Below are positions 50,712 through 63,003 of a stretch of DNA of 64,000 nucleotides, in pieces. Each line of letters opens with the position of its first letter. Position 1 is the first letter of the stretch. A program made the translations under genes and the position numbers. Below the pieces are notes generated by a model. The model was not told the origin of the DNA and made no database searches. It was given only the letters and a program-made list of their open reading frames with translations. Location of the stretch: assembly GCF_963675165.1 (NCBI RefSeq), contig NC_087387.1, positions 4,676,990 through 4,740,989 of the forward strand, in the 5' to 3' direction. Source of the stretch: Halichondria panicea. Lineage: Eukaryota > Porifera > Demospongiae > Suberitida > Halichondriidae.

Positions 50712-51085
50712 CAGCCCAGAGGTACGACACGCGGTTAAGCTCACGTGACTGGTATGTCTTGATTGGGCAAGATAAATTGCATTCCAATGACAACATTCAA
50801 CTGGCAAGTAGAGATTAGATTTGTTGTAAGAACCAAGGCTCAGATGTTGGCAGTGATCCTATCCTGCCTGAATGCAGGCACAGAATACTTATTAAATACT
50901 CGAATTACACTAAAAACAATAATAATTATCTCATTTTTCTGGGTGGTGGTTGAAACTGGTTGAAAAGCTATTTCACATCAGTATAAGCCCAGCAATCAAC
51001 CATCCTGATCTTAGAAACATCAAGTGTATTTCTTGAAAGACACACGCCAAACCAAATCCACTCTATCAAAGTACACAGTCTTATG
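50712..51085. mobile_element. Truncated MITE, inverted relative of 10252-10791
   Basis: Minus-strand equivalent of about 10325-10791. One end retains GAGGTACGACACGCGG; the other end stops near ACAGTCTTATGG and lacks its TIR. It lies just upstream of the EF-hand gene, within 75 bp of its start codon, so it may be part of that gene's 5' region. Confidence 0.8.
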
Positions 51086-51389
51086 GCAACTTGTAACTTG
51101 CTGTGGCACGTACCAACTCAGCTATTCATGAGCAATTAAAACAAGGTAGATTGTTAAGAATATGCGTAGTAGAACTCTGAATTTTACCTAAAAAAATGTC
51201 ATGTGCAACTTTTGGCATCGATCGTTCACAACAATAATGGTCGATCATTTTATAATAATTCTGCAAAATGCATGGATACACTAGTAGCATATTATGCTAA
51301 TCTAATGTGTGCCCTGTATATAGTACTTACAATAGCGTGTACAAATTAAAAATAAAGACTAATATTATACCCATGTATTTACATGCAGG

Positions 51390-51735
51390 TACGTTCATGC
51401 ATACATTAAAGTGTGTAGTGAAATAATCGACAATCGTGGCTAACCCGAGTGAAACAAAGAATTTACTGCTTTGTGACTGAGATTATAATTTATGGACTCA
51501 GGAGCGTTTTCTTCCAGTAATTTCTCCTTAGCCTACAAATGTATAAGGCTATATGGTACCAATAATATGAAAAGTGGCGACATACCTGTCTTAGTGCATT
51601 TTCCGTGATAATCTCTCCAACATTTAGAGTTATGAAACTACATTTTGTTGTCTCCACTTTAAAAATACTTGCTTTAGAGCTGCTGAATTTGTTGTTTATA
51701 TCCGAGTGAATGGTTGCTGGGTTCAATGGAAACAC
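51390..51735 (-). CDS. Possible short two-exon frame, unrecognised
   Basis: The minus frame from about 51735 to 51588 ends in a good donor (CAG before GTATGT). A phase-matched exon starts after TAG near 51535 (AKEKLLEENAPES) and stays open to a stop near 51441. Together they give about 80 residues without a start ATG. The family is not recognised, and it may be chance. Confidence 0.2.
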
Positions 51736-52109
51736 CAAAATTAATGATGGGAAGTATCAACTTGTGTACATGAATGTGGGCTGTCCAGCAGACATTCATG
51801 TACACGCATGTACCTTGGAGACGTGTTTAACTAGATGTTGAAGTTTGTCCCTTGAAGTACTGCTGACCAAACCGAGTGCTGCTTTTGAATCTCAAAACAA
51901 TAAATGGGATGCCATCGAATAAAGGATTCGAATAAAGGATTCCGAAATACCGGTATACATGTTCAATCTCTCTTCAAGTGTTCTTTGTTCATACACAGTA
52001 AAAACACTTATAATTATTATATAAGATGCATTCGTGTTTTAGTGTTAAAATGACATTTCATGATCAGAAGATGCGTTTCATTTGACATGTTTTACTGTAA
52101 CCAATGTGT

Positions 52110-53640
52110 TTTTACTGTGTAGGCCCGCTTTTTAATCCGTACATGCTTTCTGTATACGGAGGAGAGTTGGGTATGTCTGTTGGACGGGGCCAAGCGGAAC
52201 GTCGAAGTAAGTTCTTTCAAACGTTAATCCCTCCCCAAAAGCTGTTGGCTGCTATATCTAACCGTACTCTGTCCTGACGTTTGGCTGAGGCGCCCGGCTC
52301 TCAGAGCTTCCTGTGACACAGGTTGTAGTTCCGGTTCTGTACAAACGTTGTTGCATACTTCTGTTAAGGTGGCTGTCAGGTCCCGAATCTCTGATTGAGG
52401 GAAATCCTCCCCTAGCACAGGACATGGCATGTTCCACTGATAAGTTGTTTCCATGCACATGAGACACATTATGAGGGCATGTCTGCCGGGGTCCAGCCAT
52501 ATCTGAGGGCTAGGGCATTTTGAAAGGTGCCCTTGTGGAGTGCAAAGCCGTGTTCCACCAATGGTATGGCAGTGAGCCATGTTGATGCTCCCTTCTCTTT
52601 TGCCGGCAAATCCATCGCTCTCCTAGCTTAATGGGTCCGGTAGGGCCTCGAAGATCCGATTCACTTCAGCAAGGCTATTTGCATGATTTTGTTGATAAAC
52701 ATGTTTCTTGGATTCCAGCTGCTTCGAAATAATGGTGGGACCATAGTTTGGGTCCTGAGAGAGGATGTGGTCACAGAAATTTGACGTGACTAGAAGGGAT
52801 GATGCTAGCTTTCATGAGCCGCTGCTCTTGATGGCATGTCTATCCCAAGACCACCGAACCTTGCTGGTAGAGCAAATAATGTGCACTGTAGGTTGAAATT
52901 GCTTGGTGGTGGTCTTCCTGTCAGTGCATTGTCAACAGGCTTCAGCAGGGGGTGTGACTCAAGTATATAGGTCCATTTGCTCATCAAACCATGGGTGACA
53001 ACATTGAATAGGCCCACCCTTCCTGATAGGTGTTCTATTGACAAGGAGAAAGCAGTCAACATGAATTTGTAAGCAGAATGAAAGAAGGATTGCTTTTTTG
53101 GACGTTTCTGAATGATAATACTTCGTTGTAACATGTTTAATTTTGAATGCAATTCTGTTGTATAGGGCATTATTGATTATTATACAACTTGTGTGTGGGT
53201 TTTGAGAATACAAATAATTAGACTTTATTTCTTGTTCATAGCTAATAAGCTTGTAGCTAGGCCGCAGCTAATTATGATATCATAATGAGGGATGTGGCTT
53301 CCTGTATAAAATTTTCCGGCGCTCCGCGCCAGGGGCAGTCCAATTTGGGTAGTGTTTCGCACCGCCAAGTGGCCCCCCAACCTTTTAACTGTTCCTACTC
53401 CACTGACTAGAGACCCACTCTTTGATCCCAGTATGAGTTGTGACATATTCTCCAGAGCCAATGGCGACGCCCAGGTAAGGTCTCCATTGTTCACACCTGT
53501 GTCGGTGAAAAAGGTCAGCTTTGCTTCAGCATTGCAGTCCTTCTTGGTGATTAGCCAGGTCTTCGACGCTTTTGGAAAGTAGCCATAGCCCGCGGGCCTG
53601 CTGTTGTTAATCTGTCCCACTCAAACACCTGCGGTGTCCC
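52110..53640 (-). mobile_element. Decayed reverse-transcriptase element
   Basis: Read from high to low coordinates: GYFPKASKTWLITK with NNGDLTWASPLALENMSQL (53620-53225), then SKWTYILES and LFALPARFGGLGIDMPSR (53170-52805), then HAMSCARGGFPS, EIRDLTATLTEVC and EPELQPV (52580-52260), then a TYFDVPLGPVQQTYP end (52200-52130). These are the ordered hallmarks of the C-terminal part of a non-LTR-like reverse transcriptase ORF. Frameshifts and stops separate every block, so it is dead. It is the same family as 24762-25560, in opposite orientation. Confidence 0.8.
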
Positions 53641-53715
53641 ACCTTATCAGGACTTCCTCAGGCTATATTATGAGACAAGGCTAGATGAGGTGGGACACCA
53701 CAGGTGTCTGAGGCT
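53622..53715. repeat. Hairpin repeat at the end of the retroelement remnant
   Basis: Inverted pair CACCTGCGGTGTCCCACC and GGTGGGACACCACAGGTG around a loop of about 50 bp. It could mark the 5' border of the element at 52110-53640. Confidence 0.7.
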
Positions 53716-54846
53716 CAGCCGTGCTTGATTGAGGGCAGTTTCGAGACCAACCCTCCTACACACTCACGCTCATTGCCACCATAGATTTCTACATTGGTAG
53801 GAATTTAGGTGCATTGTCATTTATACCCGCCGTGCTCGACAATCGTGGCGAATCCGAGGCTCCATCAGTGACACTTGTTCAGTGACCACACCGTTATAAT
53901 CACGCAGACCACTCTGCTGCTAGAGAAGAATCAAAATATCATCAAAGCATTGATGGAAATCTAAATTGCAAGAGAGTGCACTAAGCTACTTTATTGTAAT
54001 ACATAGAAACGCATGACAGATTCATGTAAGTGTTAATTATTATGACCGTTTTACTTTTATAGCGTAGAATGTTCGAGGCACTTATATTTCGTTGAATGGC
54101 CTCTAAAAGCATTTTGTTACACAATGTTCGTGGAATGACTGCTTACCGGAAGCCATCTTTGCACGTAGCAATTAAAGAACAATTTTCGTGGACTTAATTT
54201 TCGTGTGTAGGATTGCAAAATCAGCGAAAATTAAGCCCCTCGAAAATTTCGTTCTATACGGTACTTTACAGTTCCTTGTACTAATTGATGTAACTGTTTA
54301 TTATGCCTCAGTTGCACATAGCAGCGATACATGTAGATCTATACGGTATAGGTAGCGTGTGTGTGTAGAGTGCAACAGCTGTTGCTCAATGAGTAAGAGT
54401 TTCCAGTAATATTTTCTTAGAGCAATTTGTGGATTTGCAAAATCGATCGTTCTCAAGTATAAAATGGCTAGCTATACTAGCTAATAATCTTTAGCTATTG
54501 CAGACTCTTCAGACTTGTTTGTAGCAACATCGGTTGACTATTCTACTTATAATAGTAGTTAGTTCTGCACTAGAATGCAAGCTTTGGTAGCTGCAATAGT
54601 GAGAAAAGAGCTGCAAAGCCACACCGAGGCATCACAGAACTTGCGGTGATTTCAGTGTAACAGTATATCGTAACCGTTTTTATTCTTTACTGTAACTGTT
54701 ATAGCAAAAACAATAATAATTTTTATGAGCAAAATCTTATCATGTGAGCATTAATGAGAAATATAAATTACAAGAGAGTTGCACTAACTAAAGCTACTTT
54801 ATTTTAAAAAGTAGAAATTCACAGCATTGTATAATTCATAATCCAG
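53716..54846. other. Spacer with a MITE of the CCCGCTATACGGTA family
   Basis: A degenerate 200-bp palindromic element lies at about 54055-54262 (GTAGAATGTTCG on the left, TTTCGTTCTATACGGTA on the right). No exon was recognised. A minus-strand AATAAA at 54803-54798 serves RTK F. Confidence 0.5.
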
Positions 54847-57800
54847 TTAATTGTTACTCGGTGTGTCAGTGTTTTCAATAATGTAAGCGTGATTCTCCTC
54901 CCAGTGCTCTTGTAGCTGTTCCACCAGCTGACTGAATGGTGGTCTCTCCTCAGGCAGCAACTTCCAACATGGGGTCATCAGAAGTTCATATCTAAACAGA
55001 AGAGCAATCATATATATAATTATATATAACTACTCAGTATGTCAATGGATTTACAGCATTTTTGGACATAGTGACGGTCTCTTTAATCTCCTGTTTTCAG
55101 TGGAGATGTGTTTGAGAATATCCTGGTTTCGTATCCCTGGATACGGGCCTCGTCCCAAAGAGAACACCTCCCAACAAGTCACACCAAATGACCACTAAGA
55201 ATAGAAATATAGCAACCACAGTGTAGCTGATAAGTTCACTAACTCACCACATCAGTTTTCTCGTTGCTAATGGCATCATGGAGTGTCTCTGGAGCCATCC
55301 ACTTGACTGGGATCTTGGCTCCTTCATTGGCTCTGTAGTAGTCACTACTGTAGATGTCCCTGGCTAGGCCAAAGTCACCAACCTTCACAACTAGATTATT
55401 GTCAACCCTGAGGTAGAGTAATAAAGGTAATCAGTGGCGGATCAAGGAAAAATGAAAGGGAGGGTTCTTATCCAACGTGCGCGCAGCGCGATTTTTGAGG
55501 GGTTTACGCCCACTTCTGGTCAAATGTTGTGCAGTAAAACTAGGGAAAATCCTATTCTCAGCCAGGGGAGGGTCCCATAATAGACTATAGCTTGCGTAGA
55601 GCTAGCTAACTGCTACAAACAGTCAACTAGCTAGCCTAGGATATAATTATAACCATTGACTCTGGCAGTTGATATATCAAAACAACAGGTACAATCAATT
55701 AAAATAGCTACAAAAATTGATAAATAGCTAGCTGGTAGCTGCATAATATAGCTAGACTGAAAGGGGTGGGGGGGTCCATGGCACCCTGGGCCCTGGGATC
55801 TCCCCCTGCATCCGGTAATTAAGTATAACTACCTCGTGCGTGTGCGCACGTAATAGGGTAAGAGTGATTGGTGTGTGCGGACACAAAAGTGAGCTGTTTG
55901 AGTGAACTAGATACTTTCATGCTTTTATAACTGCTAATTACGAGACAGTGGTTGGATGAATAGGCTACTTACAATTATAGTAAGTGATCTTCAAGGCGAC
56001 AAAAAAAGTAATTGTTGCTTTATAGATTCGGATTTTTCCGTATTTACTAAACAGCATTACGAAACATGTACATGCTGGAGACGATAGCAATACACGAGTG
56101 CGAGAACAGCATGTCCGAGTATCTGTCGTTGATACCAATGACAACTGTCCCCTGTTCACACAAAGATGCTACATTGGAGTCGTTGATGAGAATTCCGATC
56201 GAAGGACTTCTGTTATCACTGTTACTGCCATATGAATATTACTTAATTGGTCCTAATTTGGCACTGTTTCTTAACAATTTAGGAAGTTGACTGCAACTAG
56301 TTTTCCTTTCTTACTAGCTTTCATATGCACTTATCAGTTACTTTTAGTTCTTGCAACTCCTGCGAAGGTTTGTTTGTGCAGTTTTAGTGATTTTTGTTGG
56401 GTAAAATTCCGGCAATGATCTAATGCGCATGCTGACTGTTCAGTAGAAGTGACGACCTTTTTTTAGTCAGAATCTTTGTCCTGCTCAACTGACTGTGCTA
56501 CTGGAATCCCCTTTTTCAAGAATCCTAGATCCGCCACTGGTAGGTAACACAATGGTGGTACGCATGAGGGCACGGGCAATTACAAGGCTTGAAATGGTGT
56601 GTAAGTAGCTCACCACTACATGTGGAAACAGATATGCATATACAGGCTAGCACGCTGTATGGAGGACCGAGGTAGATCTTCAATTAAACTGTGCTAGATA
56701 TACGCGAGTACTTTTCCTGGAAATTGAAAGCTGGCTCTACTATAAATTGCACATAATTATACACATGTTATTATACATGCACACTAGTATTGCACATGCT
56801 ACAAATAAGTTAAAGGATACGAGCAAGTGTCTACAGATGCAGTTTTGTGGTGAGCCCATGTGGAGTAATAGGGAGAGACTCAGAACTATATACTGTTGGC
56901 ATAGCGGAGAGCCACAGGTATAGGACACTATACACCTAGAAAAGCTCTAAATACTACCAAAAGGCTATGTATCGAATCCACACGATGTAAGAACAATACA
57001 GTAACACTGCACATGCGCGGCCACACCATACATGCACCAAGGAAGTTATATCTGCCAATGTATACAAACACTTTCCCCACCTGCCATTAACCACTGTTTA
57101 GTGCTAACACACAAATTTAAACCCCTTTTTGAAACAAAGAGCTTGTTGACCCAAAAATATTGATCACTTACATGCAGTTCCTTGCTGCTAGATCTCTATG
57201 AACAAACTTCTCCTCAGCAAGATATTCCATACCATTGGCTACCTCCATACACATGCGTACCAGGGTAGAAACATTTAGATCCTGTACAGAGGGAATACAA
57301 GCGTAAATTGTTACAAATTACGGAGTGGACAAAACAGGCTTTAGGAAACGTCAGCTTTGGAGGTACAATGCATATCACACTACTTTATAAATTGAAAAAC
57401 GCTTGAGGAAAGTAATTAAAGTTTTGGGGCTAGCTTCAAAAATTAAATCTGTAATTTGAAAGAACATTTATAAAATTAATTTGCAGACAACCACAAAATC
57501 ATACAGAGCAGCACGAGCTACAGTACGTTCCAGTTGTCTATTCAACCCTTTTACCTTAGGTAGAATATCTACGTTGGTAACGTGAGTTCTCTTCGTCTTC
57601 AGAAAATCCTTCAAACTTCCATTGGCCATAAATGGGAGGAGGATGTAGGGTACTCCATCAAGAGTGTCAAAACACACTCCAGCTAGCCTAAGAATGTTGG
57701 GGTGACTGAAATCCTTCATCATCAAACTCTCGGCAAAGAACGATTCCAATTGATCTTTCGAACTCAAGTCTGTGTGGAGAATAGAATTTGCTTTAAGGAA

Positions 57801-60800
57801 AAGATCTAGACGCAACTCACTTTTGATTGTTTTGATGGCAATGTCTTCAACTTTTGAGGAATCTAACTTTCTCATTTCTCCTCGAAAAACCTTGCCAAAT
57901 GCACCTATAAAATACAAGCTTGCAATTGTAGATCATCTCATAATAATTTACACTCGGTTTGTTGAACCCCATCTCCCTCCCCCCACACATACACGTCACC
58001 CTGTACCACACTCGGTTACTTACCTTGTCCAATCACCTCTCCGACCGTTAGGGCAGTGTATGGCACAAGAATTGAAGAGAAGACCTTCTCATAAGATAAT
58101 CTGTCAGCATCACTCAGTTGGATATCCTCAGTGCCAGTGAACAACTTATTTTCAGCATTGTGACTAGGGCTAACTGTATAATTATGATTCACTCAATGCC
58201 ACAAATAATTACAGAGTGTTACTTACAATTTTCTTTTTTGTACATCCTTTGGGAACCTCCTTGCTTCCTGAATAAACGTTGCTATTGACACAGTTACAAT
58301 CATTATATATATATTCAAGAGCAATCATCTCCTCATATATATAGGTCTATAAAAAGAGCAAGAATACAAACTATAGTTACCTGGAAACTTTGTTACGCTG
58401 TGATCTTTTTCGAACAAATACAACCAGAACAAAAAAAAGCAGTCCAACCCCGAGAATCAGGAATACACCACTCCCCACAATGGCTCCAGCTATCACACTT
58501 ACAGCCACTATCTCGAAGATGGCAGTCTCGGCTGAAGGATGAGAGCACACAAGTAACACATGTAATACTAAACAAATGGACGCACTTAGAAACATGATGT
58601 ATACTGCATACAATTATACTACATATATTCAAGAGAAATAAAAATTAATGTATCACAAAAATTTAAAACAGAGCAAATACTATAATTTCAAGCTTACAAA
58701 ACTCACGCAATTTACTTGAATTGATACACAGAGACGAGCTCACAAGTACAAAGTCTGGCAGATAGGAATTGGCATCAGAACAATTGAACAGTGACATCAT
58801 GATCGTTAATTCATTCACTGATGTGACCATTGAAAGACAAAATTGAATCGAAGCATATTCAACTTCACAGGCCTCCAAGCAGAGTGGTAGTGCATTTCCT
58901 GTCTCAGGGTCACAAGGAGGAAATGTAATGTAACAGCCGAGAGAAAGAAGAATGTCCGTACAATTCTGGTCAAAGTTGTCACTAGCAGCCACCTCTCCTA
59001 GCAACTGTTGGTAGGTTGTTGTGCTCCGACTGCGTAGAGGAATGTAGTGGGTGTACTGGGAGATGGTTGTAGAGTTACAGATACTCGTGGAAGGAGTGGG
59101 CACACACCTAATTATTGTGATGTGTTTTAATTATAGCAATGTCATTGTTAAATGTGCACATGCAAACTTACTGATTTGGATTAGAGAGGATTGAATCTGA
59201 ATGGATAAAATGAGTTATGCTATACTGTATAATACAATTATGCATATACCTGTTTGTTGAGGTGTGAGCAGATCAGTACATCTCTCAGCATCAATAAGTG
59301 AGTCAGATGAAAAATAATAAGTACTCACATTATTGCAGTTAAACTCCGTTAACAATTCTAAAGAAAATTTATCCACTGAGGCACCAGTTGACATCAGAAA
59401 TATTTTAGAAGACTGTAATATAGAGTCACACTTTCCTTCTTCAACTAGACGATTAAACGCTGAGCAACTATCACTGCAAACTGGCAGTAGAAGATCTGTA
59501 ACATTGTTGCAAGGTGGTGTAGCTGCCAAACATATTACGTGCTGGAAAGCTGTTTCACAGTTCGGGTCGGGTGGGGGCACTCGTAAGAAAAGGAATCCAG
59601 ATGCGATACTACTTTCGCTAAAATAAACATTACCAGGAAGCACCTGAGGATATTTGTCCGGGGTGTTTCTGCCTGTTAGGGGGTAGCAGGTATGTTCCTC
59701 ATCAAGTGGAGTACATCTGCACAATGATTGCGTTTTACTGTACGACATTAGATAATCCCACAAGCACTATAATTATATGTATAATAGGTGTGACACAGCC
59801 AGGAGTGCCACATGAGAATTGGCTCAGTATACGTAGTGACATAGTGACTTCAATGCATGCAGTTTATATTGCTCGGACCCTCCTATATTCATCCAGATTT
59901 CAGAAATTCAAGTAAAAGATACCCAGGCAAGATTGTAATAATGAAGTCATTGTTAGACCCTTGAAAAATTGGAGCGTTATTTACTTGCTATATTAGTGCT
60001 CATTAATTATGATGAGTGCTATTAAATCTCTCAATGCATGATACCACTGTTGATTGCTAATCGTTATGATGCAGTTTTCTGCAGTTTAATAAGCCGACTG
60101 TATTCGAAAACAAACCATTGTGTAATTACTGGTCCATGCAGATGTGATAATTTCACTGCTACACTTTATATTCTAGCTATATCTTGTTATGATTACAAAG
60201 AAACATGTGAAATCCTATTCTGGTATTGCACGCATGCTTATTAATGTCAGACCACTGGGCAAAGAGGATCGAGAACACTAAGAGCATAATAAACCGATAT
60301 GTTACAACTTGCTTTATTATTCTGAGCTGCTTATGATGTATATATAGCATTTCATGAACTTGATGTCGAGTTCATGGAATACTATAATTATATACATCAT
60401 AAGTAGCTCAGAATAAGAGCAAATTGTCCGCCCTTGTTGAAATGCTAGATCAGTGCTACAGATTATTTATAACTGCATAGTGCTGGAATGCAGTGCAACG
60501 AGAAACTAGCGGTGAGAATCAGTAGTTACAAAACACTACTTTTGATATGAGTTGCTAGGGTAAGAAGGTGTGATCATGCTTTTTCAATTCGTTATAATTA
60601 TGTCTGAGCTAATTGGGCGTGGCCCATGCAACCTTCCAGAAAGGAGGCCGGGTTGTAATCTTATCTTGGATTTGTTCTAGCCGTCACTTGAGAATAACAC
60701 TTGGGTAAGAACGACTCTGCAATCCTACCTCTTTTCTTAACAGAAGGTCAGCTATGCCCAACTATGTCTGAGCATGCTCAGTAGGAAAACAGTGGCGAAC

Positions 60801-63003
60801 TGACCTAGCTGTATAAAGGGGTACACCCTAGCAAATTTAACTTAGAGGGAGTTAGTTAGAAACGTATATAATTATATATACCCAAGGCGACGGAGGACAG
60901 TACGGTGTCACTAGTGCTGTGGACCTACAGTTCTCTAGATTATCTTGCGGAATAACGTGAGAGGAAGAATGACAAAAAAATGAATTTTTGTAGTTTTGTT
61001 GTTCTTATAACTTTTTCATTCCATTCATTCACAATTAGTAAGATTATTATTGGCAACATAATTATATCTTGTGTCTCAAGAAGATCCAGAGAGAGAATGA
61101 TTTTTGCTGTTTTCGACCAAGTCACCCAACCTTACTATTAGCACGGTACCACGCTAATGATTGTTAGTTTGTTCACACAACAGCTATTTTCAGTTTTGTA
61201 TTATGCAGTCCTAAACAAGCAAACATTAAACAAACATATTGATAAGAACAAACAGTCACACATGTACTGTACATCGTTTCAACACCAGTGCTCTTATTTA
61301 ACGTCTGGTCACCGGACAATTTCCGGACAAAAATTGCAATTGTGTAACCTCAGATGCGCATGCTCGGTAAAATTGTCCTGCCACGCGATGAAACATAGTA
61401 AGCAGCTGCAAAAATGAAAAGACTCACTAATATAAAAGACTACTAGTGCCAGTCATGATGCATGTAGCTTTACTACTGATATAGTATACTAGCGGATCTA
61501 GACCTAAAAGAAGAGCAGTAGGATGCAAGGTGCGTATATACTCGAATCAGGATAAACTTATTATAATTTGTATAGGTTCATCCTTACGACCTTTCATATT
61601 TTTTGTTTTGTTCTCTCAAACACTACACTGTCAGGACATTTTGTCGTGATGCTATGAAAAGTTAGTAAGAGCACTGCAACACTATTAGTGTTATGTGTGT
61701 TATTAGGTATAATAGGAGTTCCATTCAGTATATAGACAAAGTTAAAAGAGTTTCACAGAGTATCATTCTGTTGGCCAATTAATAAGTAGTATAGTTTACA
61801 GAACACACACAAAGCCTTTAAAATGAAAGCACCACGGGTGCTGATGTCTCGGTGGAGGTGTCAAAGCTACATAACAGATACACATATTGATTACATCATG
61901 AGAATATTTTTGTTTTGCTGCATGCAGGCAGAATCCAGAATCACAGGGAAACTCAAAGAGTGGGTAATTATGATCGACATGATTGTTATCAATGCCAAGT
62001 CTATAAGGCTGCATCAGCAGACTGAGCCTCTCATATCTCTTCTCACCCTTGCAGCTAGCGTTCTAGTGCAGAGATAACTACTAAGTGTAGAGTAGCGATA
62101 TACTCAATGAACAAGTTTTTCTACGCATGCACTCTTCTGAAAAGGCTGCAATGGTATTCCAAGTAAGCAAAACTAGGCATAACTTGAGAACAAAGCATTA
62201 TTTTGCAAATCCACTGTTTATAATTATAAGCCTAAAATATAGAAACTTTTATTTGCACTACATTGATCCTTGAGCAGCTGTAGCAGTCTACATTGACAGT
62301 TGTTTACAATGCTGTGAAGCTTACACATTTTAACTGATACAAGAAGATATATACACGGGATCTATACACGAGAATAGTTGACAACATCTAGCTATATTGA
62401 ACAGATCTATTGAACAGATGATGATATCTTCAAGCCAAACAAATGAAAAATACAAGGGACCTCCATCCCCATTCTTGCATGCACTACGATTAAAAGGATC
62501 CCCAGTGATTTCCACCATTCCTTTATATTGACGTCTCTTGCAAGAAAGAAAAAAATGAGTGGAGCATGTCATACTCTAGCTATAGTAGTTATAGTATAAT
62601 ATATACTTCTTGATTTGTGTACTTATAGCTCATGTATAGCTTTCATCCAAAATGCATCCAGGCTGTGTCTAATTCGAAAATATATAAACATTCCAGACAG
62701 AACTGCTAATTAAGTATTGTTTGAGGTAGAGTTGCAATTTAGCCGCGGCCATTTACTGGGTGCTTTCTGAAGTACGGCCACCTCGCTATCCCGGCCACAT
62801 TACACTGTCCCAAGGGTGATTGGATTAACAAGAGTCTACGTATACTGCATTATCTATAATAAAAACTGGCTTGGCTATATACACATGCATCCGGATCCTT
62901 ACTATATTTTATGCCACAAATCAAACCAATTTTTCAACCACAATACATTCATGGCCATGCAAGTCAACTTACGATTGCGTTGATACTTGGTTTATCCACA
63001 ACC
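54847..63003 (-). CDS. RTK F: receptor tyrosine kinase with two Frizzled-like cysteine-rich domains (first exon not seen)
   Basis: Thirteen exons found: 63003-62973, 59716-59250, 59196-59172, 59107-58707, 58531-58381, 58267-58227, 58173-58024, 57904-57821, 57769-57555, 57281-57172, 55407-55248, 55194-55055, 54991-54847. All phases match. The signal-peptide exon expected upstream of 63003 was not recognised and may lie outside the window; with it the protein would be about 718 aa. Domain order as in RTK E. The second cysteine-rich domain has [15 protein letters not shown]. Transmembrane helix [20 protein letters not shown]. The kinase has GEVIGQGAFGKVF, AIK lysine, [23 protein letters not shown] and WMAPE, so catalysis should be intact. 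The tail ENTDTPSNN is nearly identical to that of RTK E. The intron between the catalytic-loop and activation-loop exons holds the element at 55432-56539. Confidence 0.85.
55432..56539. mobile_element. TIR element in RTK F, related to 41270-42109
   Basis: 1108 bp, with ends CAGTGGCGGATCAAGGA and, inverted, CAGTGGCGGATCTAGGA (16 of 17 match). Flanks do not give a clean duplication (GTAAT on the left, GTAGG on the right). No transposase was seen. It occupies the same kinase intron as the element in cassette D. Confidence 0.75.
56540..57171 (-). other. Rest of the RTK F intron between the catalytic-loop and activation-loop exons
   Basis: No exon or repeat was recognised beyond AT-rich sequence. 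Confidence 0.4.
59717..62972 (-). other. Second intron of RTK F (3.3 kb)
   Basis: Contains a foldback at 60310-60422 (GTAGCTCAGAATAAGAGC complementary to GCTTTATTATTCTGAGC; arms about 50 bp). A fragment of the foldback-family repeat lies near 61820-62300 (AAGCACCACGGGTGCTGATG, then CCTTGAGCAGCTGTAG). No exon was recognised. Confidence 0.45.
60310..60422. repeat. Foldback repeat
   Basis: Two inverted arms of about 50 bp: the left contains GAGCTGCTTATGATGTATAT and the right ATACATCATAAGTAGCTC. The inner arms are CATTTCATGAACT and AGTTCATGGAATA. Confidence 0.85.

Noticed and set aside
55965-56290. Frames inside the TIR element of RTK F
   Set aside because: Neither resembles a transposase; both are short and lie wholly within the element.
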